Shown in pieces: positions 56,501 to 63,606 of a stretch of 64,000 bases of DNA. Position 1 is the first letter of the stretch; the number at the start of each line of letters is the position of its first letter. Location: NCBI RefSeq assembly GCF_023016285.1, contig NZ_CP095413.1:3551001-3615000 (forward strand), read 5' to 3'. Both the position numbers and the translations under genes were made by a program. The stretch comes from Muricauda sp. SCSIO 64092 (GTDB taxonomy: Bacteria > Bacteroidota > Bacteroidia > Flavobacteriales > Flavobacteriaceae). Under the pieces are notes generated by a model, which saw only the letters and a program-made list of their open reading frames with translations, did no database searches and was not told the origin of the DNA.

Positions 56501-58510
56501 CCCATAGCCAGATGTAGGGACGTTACCGTAGAATTAGACGCGTTGTCGGGTAGTGTTTCAATTATCGCGGTAGGTGGAGACGACGCTAACTACAATTCGG
56601 CCTATAATGTAAACGACGACTCGGACGATAATAGTGAAGAGATGTTCTTTTCCCTGAGCAAGGCCACCTTCGGTTGTTCCGATGTGGGCCAGAACACAGT
56701 GACCCTTACGGTGACCGACCCCGTTGGGAACGCGAGTACCTGTCAGGCCACAGTGACGGTGGAGGACAATATCGATCCGGAGCCATTGTGCAAGGAGGCA
56801 ACGCTCCCCCTGGGTGCTGACGGCACGGCCACTTTAACAGCCGACCTTGTGGACAACGGTTCCAGCGACGCTTGCGGGAACGTTACCTTGGAGGTATCCC
56901 CCAGTAGGTTTACAAACGAGGACCTTGGCGAGCATACGGTGACCCTAACGGTGACCGATGAGGATATGAACAGCGCAACTTGCCCAATCAGGGTGACCGT
57001 GGTGGATGAGACCCCTGCAATAGCACGCTGTAAGGACATCACCGTGCAACTGGACGCCATGGACGGTGCGGCGATTACCACGGCAGACGTGGACAATGGG
57101 TCCACCGACAATGACGGTATTGCATCCCTTTCCCTGGACAGGACCAACTTTGGCTGTTCCGATGTGGGGGAAAATACAGTGACCCTAACAGTGACGGACA
57201 ACAGTGATAATATGGCCAACTGCACCGCCACAGTAAAGGTAGAGGACGTGACCCCACCAATAGCCGTATGTGGGGTGGCAACGCTCGAGCTGGGCAGTGA
57301 CGGTACGGTGGCCCTCGATGCTGCCGCTGTTGACAATGGTTCCAGCGATACCTGTGGAAACGTAACGTTGACTGTATCCCCAAATAGTTTCACGGCTACC
57401 GAACTGGGCACAAATACGGTGACCCTAACGGTGACCGACAACAGTGGCAACGAAGAAGACTGCACCGCCACGGTGACCGTGGAGGACAACTTAGCTCCCA
57501 CGGCCTTTTGCCAGGATACCACCGTGGAACTGGACACGGAAGGGAGTGCAACGATTGCCGTGGCCGATGTGGACAACGGTTCGTCCGATAACAGCGGCAC
57601 CACTGTGTCGCTTTCCCTGGACAGGACCAGCTTCAATTGTTCCAATGTGGGGGAAAACACCGTAACCCTTACAGTAACCGACGATAGTGGAAATACGGCC
57701 AGTTGCAACGCCGCGGTAACGGTAACCTCACCCTTACGGGCCATTGTTACCAATAACGGACCAATTTGCCAGGACTCCCCCTTACAATTGAACGAAACAA
57801 GTGGACTGGGGACCTCATGGTCATGGACCAGTAATGGCAATGCCGTATTCAACGATCCTGACATACAAAATCCGGAAGTGACCGGTGTTTCAGATGGGGA
57901 GGAGTTTACTGTTACCATAACCCAGGCAAATGGCTGTACCGCTGCGGGTACTACCGTAGCCTTTGTTTTGGAGCCCCCAGTCCTGGAGGTAGCTGAGGAA
58001 CAGGGTTTCTGCGCCTCCGAAAACCCTACGGTATCGGATTTGGAAATCCCCGGTAGTGGCACCGTGCGCTGGTATCCGGACGCGAGCAGTAGCATGGAAC
58101 TGGTAAGTGAAACCTCCCTGGTGGAGGGTGGCATTTATTACGGATCATTGGAGGATGCCAACGGATGTATTTCCAATCAAAGGGTTCCCGTAAAAGTTAC
58201 CGTGGCAAATTGCGGTAGGCTGGAAGATTTGAACAGACGTGGGTTTTCACCGGATGGCGATGGAATCAATGATACTTTTTCCGTTTCCTGGCTTAGGAGT
58301 GAATATCCCAAATATACCATGACGATTTATGACCGAAATGGCTCCCTGGTATACTGGGGTGATGTGAGCACACCGGATTGGGATGGCAGCGCCACCCGAA
58401 GCATTACCCTGGGGGACGGCAAACTACCCAACGGGGTGTACTACTATACGATAGATTTTGGGGATGGGACTACACCATCGTTTCAAGGAATCATCTATCT
58501 GAACCGATAA
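53573..58510 (+). CDS. giant T9SS-secreted surface protein with DUF285 and twelve HYR-like repeats, type B sorting domain (copy B)
   Basis: 1645 residues, starting like copy A (signal ends TGLFAQ). DUF285/BspA-like repeats at ~150-375 read NTSSVTNMTRMFNKATVFDQ / NIGSWNTSKVAIMEGMF. Residues ~397-1385 are twelve HYR-like Ig modules of ~80 residues; each starts with a cysteine and a V-x-L-D phrase and ends TVTLTVTDxxGN...C.A.VTVED. A PKD/Ig-like part with paired cysteines (ICQDSPLQLN, GFCASENPTV) follows. The last ~95 residues (NRRGFSPDGDGINDTFSVSW ... LPNGVYYYTIDFGDG) are a type B (CHU_C, gliding-motility) T9SS domain. It pairs with the PorP/SprF gene 37 bp downstream. A repetitive surface adhesin similar in logic to SprB is the likely role. 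Confidence 0.92.
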   Translation: MRTKHFIGLKGLVLTLFTGLWISTGLFAQNDPAVFITTWDTTKPGTVDNNSITLPLTGTYDVDVGNDGTYELTDQTGTTTIDVTQYGLTAGEIQLAIRNAASGGTLTRIEFPFNSTDDRERLVSVDRWGTSITWSSMQNAFNGCINMDVKAPDTPNLEGVTNMSYMFYKCGELKVTDNSAADFNTWNTANVTNMIGVFREATAFNQDVGSWNTSSVTNMTRMFNKATVFDQNIGSWNTSKVAIMEGMFLDATIFNGDISSWNVAMVTNMRFMFTNAIAFNKNIGSWDVSKVTTMNFIFENRPGESGYNGKTPFNQNLGQWNLGKLEYADDMFENSGISPSNWDATIEGWQSQNFTNSVTIDAVGLQYCDADMRNQLNSGSFKVANDTQNTAPPMPLCKDVELELDANGQASITTSDVDNGSYDACSTVSLSLGASQTSFTGADVGGNAITVTLTVTDDNDANSTSTCTTDVTVLDNTPPNAICQNTTVTLDGTGNGTADSANVNNNSTDNSTLTGGTLTFSLDEDTFTCSDVGDNPVTLTVTDKGGNTDTCTATVTVQDVTNPTPQCQDVTLQLDANGEATLTTDLVNNNSSDACGIASLSLGVSKTNYTGSDLGEHTVTLTVTDNNSRPSTCESKVTVVDNMAPTAKCNEKTTVILSIVDGTATITTGLINDGSTDNVDGNLVELSLDKNSFSCSDVGQLTVTLTATDSSSNEADCTTEVTVQDFVFPEAVCGETTIELDANGTATLDDASLLDGGSSDACGTIESYSASPDSFTAVGTYSVTLTVIDNSGNQDNCTATVIVEDKINPDPVCQNATAQLNDEDSVTVNPAIIDNGSSDNTGTVTSGALTLSLDEDTFDCSNLGQNTVTLTVEDGSGNTAECTATVTVEDVTPPTARCKTMTIELPSSGRIDLMADDVDDGSSDTCDDDVVATLNLSRISLTGDNLGENTVTLTVMDDSNNQATCEAKVTLEDKIAPIARCRDVTVELDALSGSVSIIAVGGDDANYNSAYNVNDDSDDNSEEMFFSLSKATFGCSDVGQNTVTLTVTDPVGNASTCQATVTVEDNIDPEPLCKEATLPLGADGTATLTADLVDNGSSDACGNVTLEVSPSRFTNEDLGEHTVTLTVTDEDMNSATCPIRVTVVDETPAIARCKDITVQLDAMDGAAITTADVDNGSTDNDGIASLSLDRTNFGCSDVGENTVTLTVTDNSDNMANCTATVKVEDVTPPIAVCGVATLELGSDGTVALDAAAVDNGSSDTCGNVTLTVSPNSFTATELGTNTVTLTVTDNSGNEEDCTATVTVEDNLAPTAFCQDTTVELDTEGSATIAVADVDNGSSDNSGTTVSLSLDRTSFNCSNVGENTVTLTVTDDSGNTASCNAAVTVTSPLRAIVTNNGPICQDSPLQLNETSGLGTSWSWTSNGNAVFNDPDIQNPEVTGVSDGEEFTVTITQANGCTAAGTTVAFVLEPPVLEVAEEQGFCASENPTVSDLEIPGSGTVRWYPDASSSMELVSETSLVEGGIYYGSLEDANGCISNQRVPVKVTVANCGRLEDLNRRGFSPDGDGINDTFSVSWLRSEYPKYTMTIYDRNGSLVYWGDVSTPDWDGSATRSITLGDGKLPNGVYYYTIDFGDGTTPSFQGIIYLNR
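54761..57729 (+). repeat. twelve HYR-like repeats in six alternating pairs
   Basis: Each unit is ~240 bp. Odd units carry a cysteine in a DNGSSDAC-type turn and none before the D-V/L-G turn; even units lack that cysteine (SSDNSG, STDNDG) but have one in FxCSDVG. The alternation holds in all twelve units. All units share the opening cysteine and a cysteine before the last strand. DNA similarity is high around the block coding ENTVTLTVTD. Confidence 0.9.
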
Positions 58511-58547
58511 AAAAAGAGCAAGAACAAAACATATCCAAAAAATAAAC

Positions 58548-59510
58548 ATGAAAGCAAAAATTAACAGATCACTATTGGTACTGGCGTTTATAGGCCTTTT
58601 TACACACCATTCAAGGGGGCAACAGGACCCGCAGTACACACAGTACCTCTATAACCACAATATTGTGAACCCTGCCTACATCCTTAGTGAGGGCGGGCGC
58701 CTCAATGCCGGGCTGCTCTACAGGGCCCAATGGGTGGGGGTGGAGGGTTCCCCCCGTATCATCAATGCCTTTGGGCAGTTCCGTTTGAACGAGAGGATGC
58801 AGTTGGGGCTCTCCCTGGTCCGGGACGACATCGGTTCGGGAGCATTGTTGGAGGACAACCTCTATGCGGACTATGCCTACATCCTGCCAATGGGTGGGGA
58901 AAGTTCCCTTTCCCTGGGCCTAAAGGCCGGCTTCACCTTCTTTAATTCGGATTTTACCGGTATCAGTTTCGATGAGAATACAATAGACCCCACTTTTTTG
59001 GACCCAACCAGTGAGGTGTTCCCGAACATTGGGGCCGGGATGTATTATACGAACAAGAACTTTTATGTGGGGTTTTCGGCATTAAACCTTTTGAATGCCA
59101 GGCATTTGGATCAATCCGAAGGTGTAGTCAACCGGGGCCGGGAGGAAGTACATTATTACCTGACCTCGGGCTATACATTTGACATGTTGCCATCAGTTTT
59201 TTCCCTGAGACCCTCGGTACTGGCCAGGGGTGTCCGTGGGGCACCCATGATTTTGGACCTGAACCTCAACGTTGTACTGTACGATCGTTTTGAGGTCGGT
59301 ATGGGATACCGAACGAGTGAATCGTTCCTTTCGATGATCAATTTTAGGTTGAGTCCAAGGCTGCGGGTGGGGTATGCCCATGACCATACGGTGAACAATC
59401 TTGGAGGATTCGGATCCAGCTCGCACGAGGTGTTCCTGTTGTTCAATATTGATTTTAAAGGCAGTGCCGATTCAGAACCCCCATTGGATGCGATAGATGA
59501 GCGACCTTAG
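58548..59510 (+). CDS. PorP/SprF-family outer-membrane protein (copy B)
   Basis: 320 residues, nearly the same as copy A: signal MKAKINRSLLVLAFIGLFTH, signature QQDPQYTQYLYNHNIVNPAY, barrel phrases LGLSLVRDDIGSGALLEDN and FRLSPRLRVGYAHDHT, with the acidic tail SADSEPPLDAIDERP. It follows the type B surface protein by 37 bp, the arrangement in which SprF-like proteins normally assist their substrate. The low divergence from copy A suggests either a recent duplication or gene conversion of this gene alone. Confidence 0.94.
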   Translation: MKAKINRSLLVLAFIGLFTHHSRGQQDPQYTQYLYNHNIVNPAYILSEGGRLNAGLLYRAQWVGVEGSPRIINAFGQFRLNERMQLGLSLVRDDIGSGALLEDNLYADYAYILPMGGESSLSLGLKAGFTFFNSDFTGISFDENTIDPTFLDPTSEVFPNIGAGMYYTNKNFYVGFSALNLLNARHLDQSEGVVNRGREEVHYYLTSGYTFDMLPSVFSLRPSVLARGVRGAPMILDLNLNVVLYDRFEVGMGYRTSESFLSMINFRLSPRLRVGYAHDHTVNNLGGFGSSSHEVFLLFNIDFKGSADSEPPLDAIDERP

Positions 59511-59733
59511 ACCCGTTGCGGTAATCCTTATTGTCTTAACGATACTCTTCCGTTAGATAAATAACAGTCCATTTGGCATTTGAATCAGGTGTATTGTTAT
59601 GGGAGAAAGTAAAACCTAAAGGCCTTGGAATTGGGACCGGGGATTGCTCGTGTAATGCCATTTTTTTAGTGACTTTTTTAAGTCTTGTTAAAAAAATAGC
59701 CCAGACCACTTAGGCTGCCTTCGCAGTTATGCT

Positions 59734-59762
59734 CCACTTATTCCAATATAGGTACACTTATG
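59734..59762 (+). promoter_or_regulatory. ACTTATT direct repeat, 20-bp spacing (site C)
   Basis: ACTTATT at 59736 and ACTTATG at 59756, inside CCACTTATTCCAATATAGGT. It lies ~150 bp before the small secreted protein gene. The rest of the 59511-59910 gap shows no gene and, unlike A and B, no further leader homology. Confidence 0.5.
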
Positions 59763-59910
59763 CATTTGCTTTTCAAGCAGGGGATATCTCAGTATAATTT
59801 TAACATTACCTAAAGACTATTGAACCAATGTTTATGCCGCCATTTCATAGTCTAAGATGCAGTGTTGGGATGGGGCTGAATGATGTAAAATCAAAAAACC
59901 AAATTAAACT

Positions 59911-60141
59911 ATGAGAAAACTATACCTCTTCATTCTTTTGGCAATGAGCACGCTGTATCTTAAAGCGAATGAACCAAGTCCTTCATTAGACCTTACCAGC
60001 GGTGATGTGCTAAAATGTTTGATACAAGCTGCGGAAAGTCAGGGTTGGAGTTTGATCAAGGCATTCCATAACTCCGAAGGGAAACTGGTGGTCATATTTT
60101 TAAAAGACGGAAAGACAAGGGAATATGTAAGCAATACCTAG
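59911..60141 (+). CDS. small secreted protein of unknown function
   Basis: 76 residues: a clear signal peptide (MRKLYLFILLAMSTLYLKAN) and a mature part of ~55 residues with one helix (GDVLKCLIQAAESQGWSLIK) and two strands (SEGKLVVIFLKDGKTREYV). A single cysteine remains after export. It is preceded by site C and lies between the second surface operon and the TPR kinase, so it might be a signal or accessory of that system. No family was recognised. Confidence 0.6.
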   Translation: MRKLYLFILLAMSTLYLKANEPSPSLDLTSGDVLKCLIQAAESQGWSLIKAFHNSEGKLVVIFLKDGKTREYVSNT

Positions 60142-60217
60142 TGGTTTCCGGGTGCTCGGGTTCACCCTGATGGTGATATTATTCCATCAATGAATTGGAT
60201 TGTTTACTTAACCCATC

Positions 60218-60304
60218 CTATTTTTTATATTCAAGTTGTTCTTCGTTGTTTGGATAGAGGTGCTTCAATGCCACATACCTTTCGTGATGTTCTGAAAGGC
60301 TTTC
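60218..60304 (-). pseudogene. possible coding remnant on the minus strand
   Basis: The minus strand reads ESLSEHHERYVALKHLYPNN then EEQLEYKK and a stop at 60218, a composition much more like protein than like spacer. It is cut off by a stop just upstream, beyond which ERFCGIAPYPGDNRSDYQQ continues in frame. The remaining 60142-60459 gap shows nothing else. The family is not recognised. Confidence 0.3.
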
Positions 60305-60459
60305 CTATTGTTGATAATCTGAACGGTTATCACCGGGATAGGGTGCAATCCCACAGAATCTTTCAATGATACATACCTTTAAACCTCACGAGCTCAAGAT
60401 GCTCTTTCCGTATATATATTCTCAGTATGTTGATTATCAAATGTTTAAAATCTTGACCA

Positions 60460-62544
60460 ATGGTCTTTTTTCAAGTTCCCCAAGGCGAATCCGTTATATT
60501 TGATTATTCCAATCTTGCCCGAATTATAAAGAGAATATGTTGCTTTTTGCTGTTACTCACATTATCGCTGTCCGCGCAAGAAGGGGATTTGACCGACACT
60601 GTGGATTCACTGAAACAGAAGATACATGAATCAAAAGGAGGTGAACGTCTCATGTGGATGGACAGTCTTACCAGATTGATTGGAGACAGGAAGGATTTCA
60701 AATACGACTCCATCGCCAGGAGTACGATTGATTACGCCTTGGAGCTTGATTCCACACGATTGGCCTTGGAACATGCCAACTTACTGGTTATATATAATTG
60801 GCAGGAATTGCGAAAACCGGAGCAGGCCTTAGATCTTTTCAACCACCTGAAGGAAAGGGTCCCGGATGATCGGCATTTTTTGGAGTGGAGCAAATTGTAC
60901 AGGGAGGGTGGTCGCAACTATACCATGCTCAACCGGCTTGATGAAGCTCTGGATAGTTATGAACGGGCTTACTCATATGCCCTTCAGGCCGATAATCGGA
61001 CCCAAATGGGCATTGTTAAAAATTCGATAGGGCAAGTGCTTTCGGTTATGGGTGATTTCCAGGGGGCAGCTACGGCACTACAGGAATCCTATCAAATTTT
61101 ATCAGTGAGCGACCTTGAAATAGCTTGGCGACCAAAAGGGAGTCTTGCCATATTATACTCTCAGAACGGACTACAGGAAGAGGCCAAAAAAATGCGTCTG
61201 GAAATCATTGAGGAGGCAAGGGGATATAAAAGTATAAAGAATAAAAACGAAGTACTCAATGGTCAGTTTTTTAACCAGGCCTTTGACGAAATGTTGAATG
61301 GAAGCCAAAGTGAACGGATCAGATATCTTGATTCCACTAGGGTGTACGCCTTCAAAACGGAGTATAAATTTCACAAACTGCAGGTGTTGGTGGGTCAGCT
61401 GAGTGCCTATGCCGAAAATGGGATGCTGGAAAAAGCGGAGGAGGCAAAGAAGGAGCTGGAGGAGCGGAAAAAGAACGGGGGATTCTTTGAAGTGGATGAA
61501 TATCACCTGGCCATGGCACATTATGAATTTGCAAAGGGCAATTACAAAAGTGCGGCAATCTTGGGGGAACAGGAATATGACAAGGTCAAGAATTCCCCGT
61601 ACTACGAAGGAATCTACATGGCCCATGGTTTCTTGTCCAAGGTGTACGACCGTCTTGGCGATATGGAAAGGGCGTATACGCATTTTAAGGATTACCACAG
61701 AATAAAGGACTCCATAGAAACTGTTCAAAAGGCAAACGGTTTTTCCTTTTATCAGGCACTTTACGAGGCAGAGAAAAAGGATTCCGAGATTGATTCCCAG
61801 AAATCGGAGATTGCGCTTTTGAACGCTAGGAACAACGCCAAGAACATGTGGATCATTTTTGGTGGCCTGGGGGCGCTGGCGGTATTTTCAATTGTATATT
61901 TGTGGAGAATACAGTATTTTATTAGAAGAAAGCAGCAGATTCAGGCTCAATTTTCCAGGAACCTTATCAAGGGCCAGGAAGGGGAGCGGACCCGTGTGGC
62001 TCGGGAACTGCACGATGGTGTGGGTCAAAAGTTGATGTTGTTGGCGAAAAGGACAAAATTAAGTGGTGATTCGGAGACGACCGCCCTTGCCTTGGACATC
62101 TTGGAGGAACTGCGGAGTGTTTCCCGCCATTTACATCCCGCCACTCTGGAGAAGTTGGGTTTTTCCGGAGCGGTCAGGGCAATAATCGACGATGTGGACG
62201 CGAACACGGAAATCTTTTTTACCCACCATATCGATGATGTTGACGATCTGTTAAGCGACGAGGGTTCCCTTCATCTCTATCGGATGATGCAGGAAATACT
62301 CAACAATATAGTGAGGCATTCCGGGGCCAAGGCCGCATCGGTGAACGTTGAAAGAAAAGTGGGCACCATAGAAATGGTGGTAAAGGACAATGGGAAAGGG
62401 TTCAGCTTCAAGGAGAAACTCCGTGACCGGTCCAGTCTGGGAATGCGAACACTTTTGGAACGGGCCAAGATTGCCGGAGCAAAGTTCCATGTGGAGAGTG
62501 GGACCTCATTGGGTACGACAATTTCACTGGTAATGCCCACATAA
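60460..62544 (+). CDS. TPR-containing sensor histidine kinase (HisKA_3 type)
   Basis: 694 residues. A signal-like hydrophobic segment (CCFLLLLTLSLSAQEG) is followed by about 350 residues of TPR-like helical repeats (RLDEALDSYERAYSYALQAD, MERAYTHFKDYHRIKDSIET), which are extracytoplasmic. Then come a coiled stretch (EKKDSEIDSQKSEIALLNAR), one transmembrane helix (MWIIFGGLGALAVFSIVYLW) and the HisKA_3 dimerisation domain (RTRVARELHDGVGQKLMLLA, phospho-histidine about H518). A HATPase domain closes the protein (MMQEILNNIVRHSGA; DNGKGFSF; SSLGMRTLLERAKIAGA). Kinases of this class phosphorylate NarL/LuxR regulators, and one begins 11 bp downstream. The start at 60460 is the furthest in frame, and a slightly later start is possible. 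Confidence 0.92.
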   Translation: MVFFQVPQGESVIFDYSNLARIIKRICCFLLLLTLSLSAQEGDLTDTVDSLKQKIHESKGGERLMWMDSLTRLIGDRKDFKYDSIARSTIDYALELDSTRLALEHANLLVIYNWQELRKPEQALDLFNHLKERVPDDRHFLEWSKLYREGGRNYTMLNRLDEALDSYERAYSYALQADNRTQMGIVKNSIGQVLSVMGDFQGAATALQESYQILSVSDLEIAWRPKGSLAILYSQNGLQEEAKKMRLEIIEEARGYKSIKNKNEVLNGQFFNQAFDEMLNGSQSERIRYLDSTRVYAFKTEYKFHKLQVLVGQLSAYAENGMLEKAEEAKKELEERKKNGGFFEVDEYHLAMAHYEFAKGNYKSAAILGEQEYDKVKNSPYYEGIYMAHGFLSKVYDRLGDMERAYTHFKDYHRIKDSIETVQKANGFSFYQALYEAEKKDSEIDSQKSEIALLNARNNAKNMWIIFGGLGALAVFSIVYLWRIQYFIRRKQQIQAQFSRNLIKGQEGERTRVARELHDGVGQKLMLLAKRTKLSGDSETTALALDILEELRSVSRHLHPATLEKLGFSGAVRAIIDDVDANTEIFFTHHIDDVDDLLSDEGSLHLYRMMQEILNNIVRHSGAKAASVNVERKVGTIEMVVKDNGKGFSFKEKLRDRSSLGMRTLLERAKIAGAKFHVESGTSLGTTISLVMPT

Positions 62545-62554
62545 AGAATTAGGT

Positions 62555-63196
62555 ATGAAAGATGTTTCCATAATAATAGCCGATGACCATCCTTTGCTGT
62601 TAAAGGGGCTTTATGAAGAACTGATCGCCAATGATTACAATGTGGTTGGACAAGCCTCTGACGGCATGAACGCCTTGAAACTTATTTTGCAGTACAGGCC
62701 AACATTGGCATTGATAGATATTGATATGCCTTTTTTATCGGGTTTTGAAGTTGTAAAAATGGCCAAGGAGAAAGGGATTCCCACGAATTTCATTGTCCTG
62801 TCCTTTCATAAGGAGGTGAGTTACCTGTGTCAGGCCAAAGCACTTCAAATAAATGGGTATCTGCTCAAAGAAGATTCTTTTTTCGAAATTGAACGTTGTA
62901 TCCATGCGGTGGCCAAAAACCAAACCTATTTCAGCCCTTCATTGGATTCACTCACACTGCACAGCGCCAATGATGAATTGAAAAAATTGACCCTACTAAC
63001 GTCTTCTGAAGTTACCATTTTAAAGCTTGTTGCAAAACAGGCATCAAATATCAACATTGCCGACCATCTTTGTGTTTCTGTACGAACGGTGGAAAAGCAC
63101 AGAAGCAATATTATTGCAAAGTTGGCATTGGAGAACAGTACCAATACCTTGACCCATTGGGCCATAACCAACCAGAAAGTTATACAGGAGCTCTAA
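62555..63196 (+). CDS. NarL/LuxR-family response regulator
   Basis: 213 residues: receiver domain (residues 3-125: IIIADDHPLLLKGLYEELIA; phospho-acceptor D55 in LIDIDMPFLSGFEV; ILSF-like FIVLSFHKEV; K in NGYLLKEDSF) and a LuxR-type helix-turn-helix (residues ~145-205: LTLLTSSEVTILKLVAKQAS, NINIADHLCVSVRTVEKHRS). It is 11 bp after the TPR kinase, so the two form an operon and a cognate pair. The nearby ACTTATT direct repeats are candidate targets, since dimers of this class contact DNA on successive helical turns; that link is inference. Confidence 0.94.
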   Translation: MKDVSIIIADDHPLLLKGLYEELIANDYNVVGQASDGMNALKLILQYRPTLALIDIDMPFLSGFEVVKMAKEKGIPTNFIVLSFHKEVSYLCQAKALQINGYLLKEDSFFEIERCIHAVAKNQTYFSPSLDSLTLHSANDELKKLTLLTSSEVTILKLVAKQASNINIADHLCVSVRTVEKHRSNIIAKLALENSTNTLTHWAITNQKVIQEL

Positions 63197-63247
63197 AGCT
63201 TTCTTTTTTCCTACAAAACAGGTCTTCTTTTTCATTCTATACGTACT

Positions 63248-63273
63248 AGCACGTATTTTTTACGTGCTTTTTC
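63248..63273 (+). terminator. intrinsic terminator after the two-component operon
   Basis: AGCACGTA and TACGTGCT form a perfect 8-bp stem with a 5-nt T loop, followed by TTTTTC. It lies 52 bp after the regulator stop. Confidence 0.8.
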
Positions 63274-63606
63274 TTATTTCCCGAATAAGTGGTTCGAGAA
63301 TAACTTGCAGTTCAATAAAACACTATAATTCTAAAGCATTCTAAATGTAAGGAATTACATAAGTGGGCTTGATGTAATTATGTTAGGGAGGTAACTGTAA
63401 TAAACGAAAAAAAAGACACATTCTTGAATCACAACTACAAATATCACATATTATCAAATTTCGCCACTTGTTACCGGTGTTTTGTTGGTAGGGCCCCGTG
63501 GGCCGAGTTTAATTCATTAACCCAAATTCTGGCAGCATATGTATTGGGAAGAGTCCATTTTTTTAAAAGAAGTAAGGGACCGTCCAAGAAGCAGCCTAAA
63601 ACTATT
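63274..63606. other. non-coding gap with two inverted CCACTTAT half-sites
   Basis: AATAAGTGG at 63284-63292 and CATAAGTGG at 63358-63366 are the reverse complement of the CCACTTATT/G element found upstream of the surface-protein genes. No gene is supported in the gap. Its promoter presumably serves the frame starting at 63607. Confidence 0.4.

Noticed and set aside
49190..57729. Tandem repeats that could suggest a CRISPR array
   Set aside because: Units are 230-250 bp, in frame, and encode known Ig-like modules; there are no short repeats with unique spacers and no cas genes.
56743..58134. 463-codon open frame on the minus strand
   Set aside because: It is antisense to the HYR repeat gene. 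It stays open because of the repeats' codon composition and encodes a low-complexity, Ser/Val/Thr-rich peptide with no domain.
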